Source: Vitrella brassicaformis (lineage: Eukaryota > Sar > Vitrellaceae). From it: 64,000 nt of DNA. Positions 47,813 through 58,900 of the stretch are shown here, in pieces. The DNA lies in contig CDMY01000520.1 of NCBI GenBank assembly GCA_001179505.1, positions 186,001 through 250,000 of the forward strand. Direction: 5' to 3'. Position numbers and translations under genes: made by a program. The first letter of the stretch is position 1. Each line of letters begins with the position of its first letter. The notes beneath the pieces were generated by a model. It ran no database searches. It was given only the letters and a program-made list of their open reading frames with translations, and had not been told where the DNA came from.

Positions 47813-48748
47813 CTACACACCGTTCTCGCCTTCCTCTCCCTCCTCAGAGACTCCCCACGAATTCAGGATGAGATCCTCTGCCATCTGGCTGACCTCGGCA
47901 TAGAACGCTCCCAATCGTGCACGAATCCGTTCCTCATTGATTCGTGCACGCTCCGCCTCGTCCCTTCTAACGGGTGAGGGCGGGAGACGATCATATTCAA
48001 ACTCGCTGCCGGTGTCGGGGTTGATCACGGCCCTCTCAGCCCCTTCTCGACGTCTCGGCAGCCCATGCAGACCATGGTCAAAAGGCCACTTAGATGAGTC
48101 AGACGCTGGCGCCATGGAACGGGGCGGGGACGGGAGCTGCAGAGGGGTTGGCCGCAAGTCGGTTGCTGGTATCGGTTGTTGAGTGGCTGGCGCAGACAGG
48201 GGGCGAAGAGACAGCTCTTGGGGGGCATGTGTAGGCGGCTCATCCTCCGCCGGTGGCTTCGTCGGGTCGGACGACTCATCGTCCCAGTCGGCTCTGCGGC
48301 CAATGACATCTGGAAACATACACAAATACACGCATGTCTCCTTCATAACGTCATGAAAACGATTCAAGAGCCACACCAGTCATGAGTTTTGCGAGTGGCT
48401 GCGCCTGTCCCTCAGCAAGCTCCGGCTTCGAAGCCAGCCTCTCCTCTACGCAGACGACAAGACATACAGTGCAAGGACTGCATGGGATGCCGCGTGTGGA
48501 TCCATGCATGCATTCGTACCCAGCTTCTTTTGCTGCCTCCTTTCTCGGCGAAATTCTCGCTCCGCCCTTTGCCGGTTGACTTGCTCCTCAGGAGCGGTCC
48601 GATGCTTCGAACCGTCGAGGGGGCCCCAGAGCGTCCCAGTCACAGGATGGTGCAGTAGCTGCCGAGGTGGATGCTCGGCAGGAAGGGAGTGGGAGTCGCG
48701 TTTGTAAGGCTCCACTGGCAGCCGTCCAGTCTCTTGTCGTTCCGTCAT
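47813..48748 (-). CDS. Uncharacterised gene, locus B of a module-sharing pair
   Basis: Start MTERQETGRLPVEPYKRD leads into QLLHHPVTGTLWGPLDG and RRERRQQKKLG (exon 1, to about 48520). Exon 2 is ERLASKPELAEGQAQPLAKL (about 48390-48450). Exon 3 runs from DVIGRRADWDDE through a Pro-rich linker to SKWPFDHGLHGLPRR, AVINPDTGSEFEYDRLP and a charged helix ending EEGEEGENGV at 47813. The HPxTGxxW, QQKKLG, ERLASxPEL and FDxGLHxLP modules recur in locus A. The protein is about 290 residues, charged, with no membrane segment and no known domain. The start codon is 112 bp from the next gene on the plus strand. Confidence 0.5.
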
Positions 48749-48860
48749 CCCGAATAGACACGTGCGAAGCTTTTTCCGCGAACAGCTGTGAGACGCGAGG
48801 ACCCCCAAAGCCCCCTCCAGCTCGAGCGCGCAAGGCTGAACGCGCCCTCTGGGGAAGCAA

Positions 48861-50114
48861 ATGGGTAACATGGTGGTCGTTCGCAGCCGGCAGGATGGCT
48901 CTCCGGTGTTGAACAACCAATATATCGATTTCATACACGCCCTCGGCAGAGATGCGCTCCACACTCTTCCCGACGTCGGCAGCCTCAGATCTACGGCCAA
49001 CTTCCTCGCGCAAGTCGACTTCTCGGCTGCCGTCCTGCGCAATCGCCTGGGCCGCTGCCTGGCGGCCAAGGGACTGCACACCATCATCGCCTTCGACGCT
49101 CAGCTGGAGAGCCCTCTGCTGCTCAAGGCCATCTGGCTGGTGGACACGCAGCAGTGGACCGAGGTGGTCAGCGCGCTGAAGTTGGCGGTGCAGCTGGGCC
49201 GCTGCCACCTACCGGTCACCATCGCAGGGCAGGATCTACAAAGACACACCACCAAACAGGTGAATAGGACACAGGAGAACTGCGCAAGGAGCAATGGGTG
49301 AAGGTGTGTGTTTGTTGGTGCAGGCGTATCTGGCTGAGCCCCGTGTGGTTGCTTTCTGGAAGATGATCGGCAGACACGTCGAGTTCGGTGGAGACCTGGG
49401 TCGTTTTGAGCTGTTTGATGCGCCCGGAAGCCGCATGCATGCCATCAAGGACGAGCCGGGATACGAGCTGACTCTCCACCCCACCCTCCCAGGCGGCCAC
49501 CCATTTCAGGCGCACGTCCACAACGACAACCCGCCCATCGAGCACCGCATCGGCTTCACCACAGAGGGCGGCGGATGGGTGGCAGGCGGAGCGCGCGTCG
49601 AGGCCTCGGCCTTGTCATTCATCATGAACAAGATCCTCGACCCATCGAGAGAGGGCCTCGCGCAGTCGACCGACGCATGGGTGGACCGGTCAGTCATCTG
49701 ATCCATGGACGTGACGTTGGTACACATCCATCCCATTCTTCCCGCTGTGAGTGCGGATGTGTGTGTGCACAGGCGTGTTAATGGTAATCGGCTGGGCAAC
49801 ATGCTCGCGGTCTCGGTGCACAACCCACCCGAAAACGCCTACGCTGTGACGGCCTACACGCAAGAAGCCGCTGGGGCATACTCAGAAGTACGCGACCTCC
49901 TCATCACGGCGCTCGACAGCCCCATTGTGGCCTACGTCGAATTGGTCTCGCTCAACCCCCTGCTCCCAATGGGTGCGGTGCAACACGGGAAACGACAAAC
50001 AAGAGACTTTAAGGATGGGCTTTGCTGAATTGATGCTATCCGATGGTTTCGTGTGCAGTACAGGTGAGGGTCAGGACAAACGAGGCGGACGCCACGGCCC
50101 AGGACGCCCAGTAG
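48861..50114 (+). CDS. Orphan soluble protein, 339 residues
   Basis: Four exons (48861-49259, 49324-49688, 49773-49972, 50059-50114) sum to 1020 bp with an unbroken frame, so the model is good although I cannot name the family. The protein starts MGNMVVVRSRQDGSPVLNNQ. It continues with RCLAAKGLHTIIAFDAQ, AIWLVDTQQWTEVVSALKLA, VVAFWKMIGRHVEFGGDLG, FQAHVHNDNPPIEHRIGFT and NMLAVSVHNPPENAYAVTAY, and ends VRTNEADATAQDAQ. The HxHND and later VHN segments could bind metal, which is a guess. There is no signal peptide or membrane span. It is likely cytosolic. Confidence 0.7.
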
Positions 50115-50777
50115 AGGCGCACGCACGACCGACGGTGGATCACTGCTTAAGGTGAGTTTGGTGGCGGCCTTTTTGTGCACCGCTAATATGCCTGTGACTG
50201 CCATCTGCGTGTGTGTGTGTGTCACTTTATGTGTGAAGGTGTAGCTGGCAATGGTGCGAAACCAATTGGGCAATCTGCAGTTAATGAGTATCACTGATTG
50301 GTCGGCTGGCCGGAGGATGGTTATCAGAAGCACGGACTCAAACTGTCACGGCAGATATAATGAGAAGCAGCCGCTCTGTCACCGGCAGCCTGCGTCCGCA
50401 TGTGAAGATGGATTACATGGCCTTTTTTTCGATAGACCGTTTTGTGTGTCCGCCCAGGAAGCCGACCGTGTTTGCACCAATGTCGCGGTGCGTGTGACTG
50501 ACTCGTTTATGTGACGCTCATGATGCTGCTTTATGCTCATCGAATGAGGTCTCTCACACACGCAGAGAGTCAGTCACTGCAGCTAGTATGGCACACACAC
50601 TCTACAGACCACGAAAAAGCTCTTCTTCAAAACGGCAGTAGGCAGACACAAGCACACAGTGCACTCCCGCCCTCATCCATCATCCCATCAGAACGAATCC
50701 CCAGCAGCCTGCAGGAACAAAGCACGCACCCACACACACACCCCCGGCAAGTGACCGCGAGCATCAGCTGCCTGCGG
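50115..50777. other. Convergent 3' spacer
   Basis: 660 bp between two stop codons. A short (GT)n lies at 50208-50222. No family-like frame is visible. Confidence 0.5.
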
Positions 50778-51053
50778 TCAGTCATCCTCCCTCACTTTGC
50801 TCACCCCCGGGATGCCTTTGGCGATTGCCTTGCGGCCGTGGAAGACGTCTTTGACGATGGTCGGGTCGGCTTGGGGCGGGAACTCGATGGGTTTGTAGTA
50901 CTCCCTGAAGAAGTTGAGCATTTCTGACGAGGCGCCGAAGTAGACCATCAGCGACGGCATCATGAACATCGTCATGGCGTACGCAAACAGGATCTTTTGC
51001 TGCAGCTTCCGGTAGGGACCGGGTTTGGACATGCCCGAGTCGAAGACCGGCAT
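50778..51053 (-). CDS. Small single-span membrane protein, 91 residues
   Basis: A single-exon frame starting MPVFDSGMSKPGPYRKLQQK and ending VSKVREDD. A likely transmembrane helix covers ILFAYAMTMFMMPSLMVYFG, followed by FFREYYKPIEFPPQADPTI and a basic, Gly-rich C-terminus. Size and layout resemble small accessory subunits of mitochondrial inner-membrane complexes, where such 80-100 residue proteins are common in alveolates, but I cannot match it to a named subunit. It starts 163 bp from the aminotransferase start in a divergent arrangement, and both genes could share a promoter. Confidence 0.65.
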   Translation of the reverse strand: MPVFDSGMSKPGPYRKLQQKILFAYAMTMFMMPSLMVYFGASSEMLNFFREYYKPIEFPPQADPTIVKDVFHGRKAIAKGIPGVSKVREDD

Positions 51054-51216
51054 CTTCGCGACAGATGTAACAGACAGATGGAGGATGCAGCCGCTCGACC
51101 ACCCTTCTCGTGTGCGAGTCGCAAAAGGGTCTAATTAGGACATTGCGTGAAACTGCTCGCCGAAGGGTTTAGCTCGCGGTGCCGGAGACGGAGTTTTGGG
51201 CTGTGACTGGCAGGGC
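51054..51216. promoter_or_regulatory. 163-bp bidirectional spacer with telomere-type motif
   Basis: Contains AGGGTTTAG at 51164-51172, exactly one unit plus of a TTTAGGG repeat, and AAAGGGTCTAATTAGGA at 51124-51140. It is the third divergent or upstream spacer in the window with such a word. Confidence 0.45.
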
Positions 51217-52975
51217 ATGAAGCCTCCTCGGGTGTTCGGCCACGTCGACAGGCTGAGTCGTGCCCTTCAGCCGCCGCGTGTCAACATCCGAGCGTGCCTC
51301 GCGGCTACGGGCATCTCACCGACGCTTGAGGCCAACGAGCTCATACAGAAAGCGCAGGTAGGCACAGAGCTCTGGTTTTGTGAGTGCCTACCGAGTGCAT
51401 TGGCTCGTGCGGCTTGTGTGTCAACCAGAATGACAGCACGAGCGCATCTTCACAGCAGCTGTTCCGCTTCAGTTTTGGCAAAAGCCCGTTCTCTGTGCCC
51501 CGAGGTCAGCAGGAGACGAGGCAGCCACGCAGCAGCACACGTCTGATGTGTCATGCTTCATGGTGGGTGCAGTGCTTCAGGAGTCGCTGCGTCAGAACGT
51601 GCATCAGAACAGCTACCTGCCGGTGATGGGCCTGCCCAAGCTGCGAGAGGCCATCGGTGCGGCGCACGGCCGCCCGATGGAGGATGTGATCATTGGGCCA
51701 GGCAGCAAGGTCAGCACCGTGTGTCACAAAGACAAAGAGTGTTGGTGGCACTGCCTTGTCGATGTCTGCTGTGTGTTTCCTTCCCCAACAGGAGCTCCTT
51801 TTTCTGAGCCTGTTTGCCGTGTACCCTCCTGCGACGGTCTTCCTGCCGGTGCCCTCGTGGGTGAGCTACTTCCCCCAAGCCATGATGTCCGACCACCACG
51901 TGCACTGGGTCAAGACGCGACTGGTTGACCGTTTCGTCCCGTCGTCACACGCCCTTGACATGGCCTTCAGCACAAGCAAGATCGGCAAGGTTTTGATCCT
52001 CAACTACCCAAACAACCCCACGTGAGCAAATGAGATGACGGCGGGGGCGACGCGTTACACTTGTGTGTGTCCGTTTGTGGACGTGCAGTGGGTGCAGCGC
52101 CTCCCCTGCTCAGCTGCAGGCCATCGCTGCTGTGTGCCGGAAGCACAAGGTCCTGGTCATCAGCGACGAGGTACGGTACGCCGACCGCCATATCAGTCGC
52201 AACAAGAGCATCACAACACACATATGTTCTGTCTGGCTGCATGTAGGTGTACGCCCACACGACACACTACTGCGGGTCGGCGACGTCGCTCTTCACCCAC
52301 CGGCCCCCATCCATCGAGGAGTACTACCCAGAGGGCACCATCGTCACCAGCAGCATCAGCAAGGCATTCGGCGCTGGCGGCTGGCGCCTCGGCTATGCCT
52401 TCCTCCCAGAGGGCCTCTCGGCCGTCAAGAACGCCATCTGCGCGGCTGCGTCCGAGACCTACTCGGCTGCGTCGGCGCCGATCCAGCATGCGAGTGTGAG
52501 CGCCTTTCTGCCGTCACGCGAGCTTGACCTGCTGGCCCTCCGGCAGCGGCAAATTTTGCGTCTTACCTCCCGGATGGTCATGAAGACCCTCAAGGACGCG
52601 TGCCCCTCTGCGCTCGCGCCGCCCCCCGACGGTGCCTTCTACATGTACATTGACTTCTCGCTGAGCCCCCGCGCGAAGAGAGAGGGCAACGACATGGCAT
52701 CTGCGGAGGTCTTCGCGCGAGTGCAGAAGGAGACGGGTGTGGTGCTGCTGCCGGGCAGTGTGTTCGGCGAGTACCCGAGCAACCCCTGGACGGCGAGACT
52801 CGCCTTCGTGGATTTGGACGGCGAGAAGGCGCTGAGTATGCTGGAGGGGCGGGAGGAGAACCTGGACAAGGAGATCGAGGGGGGCAGGCTGGATGAGCTG
52901 TGCGAGGGGGAGGGCGGGTGGGGGGTGCACATGAGAGAGGGCGTGAGGCGGCTCGCTGAGTACATGAATTCGTGA
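51217..52975 (+). CDS. PLP-dependent class I/II aminotransferase
   Basis: Fold-type I aminotransferases move amino groups between amino acids and 2-oxoacids. The start MKPPRVFGHVDRLSRALQPP leads to RFSFGKSPFSVPRVLQESL, made by joining two small exons, in the place of the family's G-x-P-D-F segment. Then come YLPVMGLPKLREAIGAAHGR, VFLPVPSWVSYFPQA, LILNYPNNPTG, VLVISDEVYAHTTHY with the PLP-contacting Asp and Tyr, and SSISKAFGAGGWRLGY with the Schiff-base Lys and the phosphate-binding Arg. The C-terminal lobe has DGAFYMYIDF and TGVVLLPGSVFGEYPSNPWT with the substrate carboxylate-binding Arg just after. The long last exon runs from 52247 to the stop. No obvious targeting peptide. Substrate specificity cannot be read from the sequence. 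Confidence 0.92.
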
Positions 52976-53605
52976 TGACGATGCTACATACATAGCAGCC
53001 AGACAGAAATTCGTGAGGATCTATCTACCCATGTATCTGCTGTGTCCGTCCGGTGTGTATGTATATGCGAGACAGACAGAATTGGTGAGCCAGAGAGAAT
53101 GAGCGAGTGAGCGGGGGCGGGAGGTGAGCGATGAGTGTGCACGTGCATTTAATGCATTTATGGTGCCTATCCCTGCTTAGCTGAGTGTTCGTGCCTGCGT
53201 GTGCGAGTGTGTGTGTATTCATATGTATGTGTCGGGTCTGGCTTGCGCTCTCTGCGCGAGCCAGACTCGGCTGATTGATTTCGTGCCGCTGAGGGTGTAC
53301 AATATGCTTCATTCGTGCCTGTTGGAGAGTGCATACAGGGATGAGGGCGCCTGGGGGGACTCCCTGTCCATTTGCGATCGATGTGTGTTGGGGTCGGGTC
53401 GACGCCTGACGATGATCTTTTTTGTGGCCTATGTTTAGAGCCTTCTACATATACTTGTGCAGACACCGTGTGCATATCTGTATATCTAATCAATCTGTGA
53501 AGCCAACCGTCTCACGGCCGTCTCACCTTCCGGCCCCCTTATCGCCCCCACCTGCGAAAAATCGAAAGGAACTTGCTTTGAAAGCAGCACTGGCAGCAGA
53601 TAACC
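52976..53605. other. Spacer between tandem plus-strand genes
   Basis: 630 bp holding the aminotransferase 3' UTR and the promoter of the thioredoxin-like gene. No exon-like segment or strong motif is seen. Confidence 0.5.
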
Positions 53606-55022
53606 ATGCCCGGCATCATCCACATCACCGATGAGCGTGCCTTGGATGCCCTCAAGGGAGAAGCATCTCTCCTCGTCATCGAATTCGGGAAGTCCTTCCA
53701 CCAAACGCCGCCGAAGCTCGAGGCCCTCAGCCATGAGTACCCCACCGTCACGTTCTGTAAGGTCGACGTCGACAAGCTGGCTCAACTCGCACAGGACCTC
53801 GACATCGGAACGCTGCCCACATTCCATCTGATCAGGGGAACCTCAGGCGAGAAGGTCGCTGAGCTGAAGGGATCGGACGAACAGAAGCTCAGGAGGCTGA
53901 TAGAGGTGCACGCAGCCAGGCCCTCTGCTAGCACTGACAGCATGATCGTGCCAATCGAAGCGCCTGTGGCCATTGACTCCCCGCGAGCGCCGTCGGTACA
54001 TCCCAGTGAGCTGAATGTGCCGGACATTGTGGATGAGGAGGGGGGCGGCGAGTGGTCCCCAGCCTCCTGCCAGTCAGCCTATGAGCAGGGGAGGCTGGAT
54101 ACGGTCAGCATCCGCTCAGAGGACATGAGAAACGCCAGCTTTGCCGAGCATGAGGGGGAGAAGATGCTCGACGCGGCTAAGGTGAGACGCCGGGAGAGAG
54201 GTGACAGACAAACATGTGTCTGATTCATTTGCCTGTGTCTGTGTCTGTCTGTGTGTGTGGTCAGCTGTCGCGGCCTCCCTCGCAGGCATCGAACATCTCC
54301 TACTTCCCCGAGGACAATGACTTCCACTCAAAGTACAAGAGGATGAAGCTGCTTTTGAACGAGAAGTACGCGAGAAATGGCCTGCCTCGAAACACCCACC
54401 ACAAACAGCCACCCTTGTTCACGTGTCTTCACATCATGCAGGGAGCGTGAGCTCAAGACGCTGAGACAGGCTGCACGAAGGGTGGGCAGCGACAAGCATT
54501 AAACACTTGCCCTGTCTCCATTGTCGTTTGTGTCGCCGTGGCAAGACAGGAGCGTCAAGCCCTCTCATCGGCTGGTGGAGTGTCCCAGTCGTTCGATGAC
54601 GTGTCGTCAATGCCCCGGGACGGCAGCGCAAGAGGAGACCATGCATTCCAGCCCTCAAAGTCGAGGAGGTCAAGCAAGATCGAAGAGGTACGTGGGGGGT
54701 CGACAGGAGAGATGCGAACGTGTCATTGATGTGTCTCTGTCTCTTTGTCCGTCTGCAGGGTGTGAAGTGGTTGGGGAGTAAGCTGAGCAGCAGCACGATC
54801 ATGATCCAAACACTCATCGAAAAACACAAAGACTTCCTGGTACGTACGGGCGTGGCAAGTCATTGTGTTTGTGTCTGGTGAGGTGATGTTGAAGTCGTCC
54901 GTGCTTTGTGTCCGTCTCAGCAACCAATGCACCGCATGGCCATCCTGCTGGCAATTTGTGGGACAGCAGTGACCGTCCCAGTCGTATTGTATGTGTTGCG
55001 GGAGCAGTGGGCCCTCGGGTAG
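53606..55022 (+). CDS. Tail-anchored thioredoxin-fold protein lacking CXXC
   Basis: Residues 1-105 have a thioredoxin fold: MPGIIHITDERALDALKG, LLVIEFGKSFHQTPPKLEAL, VTFCKVDVDKLAQLAQDLDI, GTLPTFHLIRGTSGEKVAEL. The cis-Pro (TLPTF) and the strand patterns are intact. The active-site CGPC is replaced by SFHQ, so no disulphide chemistry is expected. An acidic, Ser-rich linker follows (VPDIVDEEGGGEWSPAS), then further exons with FPEDNDFHSKYKRMKLLLNE, a Ser-rich stretch, and KWLGSKLSSSTIMIQTLIEK. The last exon encodes a hydrophobic helix (MAILLAICGTAVTVPVVLYV) and LREQWALG, placing a tail anchor in the membrane with the thioredoxin domain in the cytosol. Introns near 54183, 54340-54440, 54500 and 54690-54760 have TG-rich or pyrimidine-rich ends. 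The role is probably a scaffold or chaperone, which is inference. Confidence 0.75.
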
Positions 55023-55430
55023 CATAATAGACACGGTAACAGAGCACTTGCTTCTGCCGACAGATGATCCATTATCCGTCCATTTCGTGCGCTGTAGTGC
55101 TTGTCGTGTCTGTCTCTGCATGTGCATGAAGACGCGCCTCATCCCACTGGCAGCCCTATCTGTGTATCATGGTCCGTTTTGTGTGCTCAAAGCTTTCAAT
55201 ACTCGTCGTCTTGTATCACGAGTACGGAAGCACCCACCCAGCCGAGACATGCAGTTCGAATGAGACATCCATGCAACACACGAGTGTCCTGGTCAGTCAG
55301 GTGGGGCCCTTCAAGCTTGGATCAGCTCCTTGCTTTTCACTTTGACCATAGCATACAAGTCAGACCTGACAAAGGGACGGACACGTCTCCAGTGCACCGA
55401 GCCTATCTCATCGCCCACTAATGCATGTAC
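55023..55430. other. Convergent 3' spacer
   Basis: About 400 bp between the thioredoxin-like gene and the RIIa-domain gene, which end facing each other. No gene-like segment is seen. Confidence 0.5.
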
Positions 55431-55761
55431 CTACCTGGTGAAGAAGCGTCCTGCGAACTCGAGGAGATTGTCAGGTTTGTACTCGAGTGTCTGCTGCACG
55501 AAGGTGCCGATCAGATGCTTCAGCTCGGGGTGGGCGCGGAGGTACCGCTCGTTCTGCATGTGCATGCGGACCTATACCGTATGTATGGGAAGGAATGAGC
55601 CACGCAGAAGACGGCCCGTATGTGATAATCATGCCCGTATGTGACGACCTCGGCTTTGAACTTACTTTGTCCTTATCGAGCTGCTCTTGTTGTGGCCTGG
55701 TCAGGGTGGTTGGTGCACCAGAAGGGGACACACCCTGCGGCTCTGGCTGCTGGGAGTCCAT
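55431..55761 (-). CDS. RIIAD1: RIIa-domain protein, RIIAD1-like
   Basis: Two exons give a protein of about 78 residues. Exon 1 starts MDSQQPEPQGVSPSGAPTTL and ends RPQQEQLDKDK with a GTAAGT donor. Exon 2 carries VRMHMQNERYLRAHPELKHL then IGTFVQQTLEYKPDNLLEFA and ends GRFFTR-stop. This matches the dimerisation/docking helix pair of RIIAD1 (NEKYLRTH, then the RPDNILEFAADYF-like segment), a fold that docks amphipathic helices of AKAP-type or radial-spoke partners, usually in cilia. The stop overlaps a GTAGGT donor-like sequence, so a further exon is possible, but the size agrees with the family. A ciliary role implies a flagellated stage and is inference. Confidence 0.8.
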
Positions 55762-55909
55762 GATGAGATGGGTGGGGGCTAGCATGGGGGTCGGGCGTCT
55801 CGAGACGCATGCAAGCTTCTTCCCTCCCTTCCACTCCCATTGATGAGCCACCTTATGCAGGGTGTCTGTGCGCATCGGACATGTAGATGGATCAACCAGT
55901 GAGTCCACG

Positions 55910-58900
55910 TCATCGCGGCGATGAGTCTGCACTACTGATCGAAATCGATATCCTCCTTTTCTTCTCCGTCGACCCCTCAGTCAGGCTCTGGCAGCCCGCC
56001 AGCAGCTGATCAAGCGTCACCTCCTGGTCAGATCTCAGCTTGCCAGAGACTTTTTCAATCTCGAAGATGCGCCATGCCACGGCAGCGCAGATGGGAAGGA
56101 GGTAGGCCAAGCACTCGATGTCCTCCTCGATGAAGGGCACGTTGGGGATGCGGTCGGCGTCGAGCGAGAGGGAGGAGGGGGGCGAACGGGCCGTGGGGTA
56201 GGACGACTGCGTCTTGTCTATCAGCTGAATCACACCAACAAGGCGGGTCTGCAGCTCATGCGGGGAAGAGACATGATGCATGCATCATTGCATGACGTCT
56301 CTCGCCTTTTCCCCTTCGAACGTACCCGCTGGATCTTGCCCTGGCTAATGAGCATGTATCTGGGCTGTCCCGTCTCCGCTGACTTGTCGCCTTTGTCCTT
56401 GCCCTTATCCCCCTCCCTCCCACTCTTGTCGTCCCCCGCATCCTTCCTCCCGTTGTGCTGCTGTCGCTGCTGCTGCGCGTGCGACCTCATATCCTCAAAC
56501 AACATCGGCCCCAGCAGCATGTTGCCGTCGCGATGACGGCTGGACTTGCCCCTCCTGGCCACCCCATCCACAGTGGGGTCCAGGTAGGGATCGAGAGTGA
56601 GGTCACTCGACAGAATGATCTCTCTCCGCTTGACAGCCTGACCGATCAGTCCCCTGTCTGCGGCCAGCCGTGGCGGCCGCCTCCGTGCCGGCAGGTTGGT
56701 GGACGCATCGAGCATGGGGTCGATGTCGAAGAAGGAGAGCCGCTGCTTGTTGACGGCTGATGGGAGGAGGGCTGAGTAGTGCTGGGCGGGTGACAGGAGG
56801 AGACAGTTCTCCCTGTCATACCAGAACAGGACGCGCACACGCTTGACGCGAAAGAACGTCACGAAGGTCCGCTTGATCTGCATGTTTCGGGGAGGAATCC
56901 AGCCATGTGCATGAAAGGAGACATGGCTCGTGCATCAGCCATCCTTACGGTCTCTTCCAAGTCGGCCAGTGTGGTGGATGCCTCGAGGAGGGCCGCGAGC
57001 TCCAGGCACTCAGCCAGCCTCTTTCGTGACTGTTCAAGCACTGTCTTCTGCACGAGGCGGCTGAGGCAGTTGCTCATGAGGGTCCCCTGCATCTCCAGCA
57101 CACCCAGGTCAGACCGGCTGAAGGGAGCCTGCTGCAATCACCAGGGACAGAAATGAAATGTGTGTATGCAAATGTGTAACATTCCGCCATCCTCGCCTCA
57201 CGTGTCCGGTGGGTGATGATGCAGAGAAACGAGAAGATGATTGTCTGCTCAGCTGCCCCTTCATCGGACTGCTGTCTGAGAAGAAGGCACGCAGGAGCAT
57301 GCCAGCCAACGGATGATATCAGACCAGAATAGGGTGTCTTCTTGTCTGACCCTTGTCGACGCCTCCCCCTCCTCCCCCCGGGCCCATGGTCATCATGCGA
57401 TTCAGCGACTTCCAAGGCAGGGGCGACGAGGGAGTGGCAATTACCTGCAGCACCGCCAGAAGACCCTTCGCCGGAGGAGGAGCCCCAACATTGAGGAGGC
57501 CCTTCTTGCGCTTCTTCCCAGTCAGCTTGAGCCGCAACTCCTGCTTGCCCTTGCCCGAAGGGTGGTCACCTTTCATGTGCCGAACGACCAAAGGGATGGC
57601 CATCACGTTACCGCGCACATAGGGGAGGGATGCGGAGAGGTCGGAGAAGCGCGGTTCGATGACTGAGTGCCCCAGGACGGCCGACTGCTTCTCCCGCTCC
57701 TTGTCGAGGTCGCTGACGATCCGGTAGACCTGCAGCGGGAGCTTGCCGTCCTGCCCGTCCATGTAGTAGACGACATCATGACCGGCCGTCCGATGGGGCT
57801 CCACGGCGCACCGCAGCTTGTCGTGGATAAGATACAGCGTGCCTTCGACAGAGCTGCGGCCCATGATGCTCCCGACAGACTCCAGAATGGTCTGGAACGC
57901 GTCTTTGAAGGACTGCGACCGATTCAGGGCCTGGCCGAACTGCGTCGTCCTCTGCAGAATCATCTCGCTGAGGGCCCCACCCGTCCCGCCTCTCTCGGTT
58001 TGTCCACCCGACTCCTGCCGCCGCAGCACCGATCCCTGCCGCCTGAATGCGATGGTACTCTGGTGCCTCAGCTGCGGCTCAGACCTGCTGATGGTGAGGG
58101 AAAGTTTCTCAGGGGTGGGTGAGGAGGGGCTCTCGTCCTCCGACATAGTGCGGCCTCCTGTGGGAGAGGGGGGAGGGCTGAGGCGCTGACTGGTGGCACT
58201 CCTGACCGTGGTGAGGTTGGTCGCCGATCCGGGCGATGCGTCCTCTGCCTCCTGCTCCTTCAGGTCGCCGCTGATGGGGAAGATGTCTGGTGCGCTGAAC
58301 TTGACATGCAACGACGGCTCTTCCCTTTTGGGCAGCTCGAGAGACAGCCATGGCAGGGAGCTGGATAAGGGGATGTCTCCGGGGGGATTGGGGGCCTTGG
58401 ACGGGACAGACGCCGGGGCGTCGACAGGCAGCAGCTGGGCCACGTGGCGAGAGTGACCTGCGGAAACACCGATGTCACGACACACGTGATGTCGTCGTAA
58501 ACAGGTACAGGATTGTATGTTGCTCACGTTTGATGGCGTCGAAGACTCGCTGGAGCTCTTCCGGATCATCTAACTTGGCCCTCTTGATGATGCCTGCAAA
58601 ATGGAAAGCAATCCTTGTCCGCGGTAGACGTGGTCAGTAGCCGTCTGCGCTGCCTACCTTTGAGAGCGGCGGACTCGACTTTGTGTTTGCGGACCTGGCC
58701 GGACAGTAGCTGCAGCTTCTTGGTCAACTCACGAACCGCCTGTCTCATTTCCCCCACATCGCTTGCTTTGATCCGCTCGTCGATGTCCTCCATGAGGCTC
58801 GACGACGGCAGTGCATCCCCTTTCTGCTCTTCCTCCCGCTCTGTCTCGGTGTCTTGCTGCAGCTGCAGCTTGGCCTCCCAGTCCTTGAGCCGTCGGTGTT

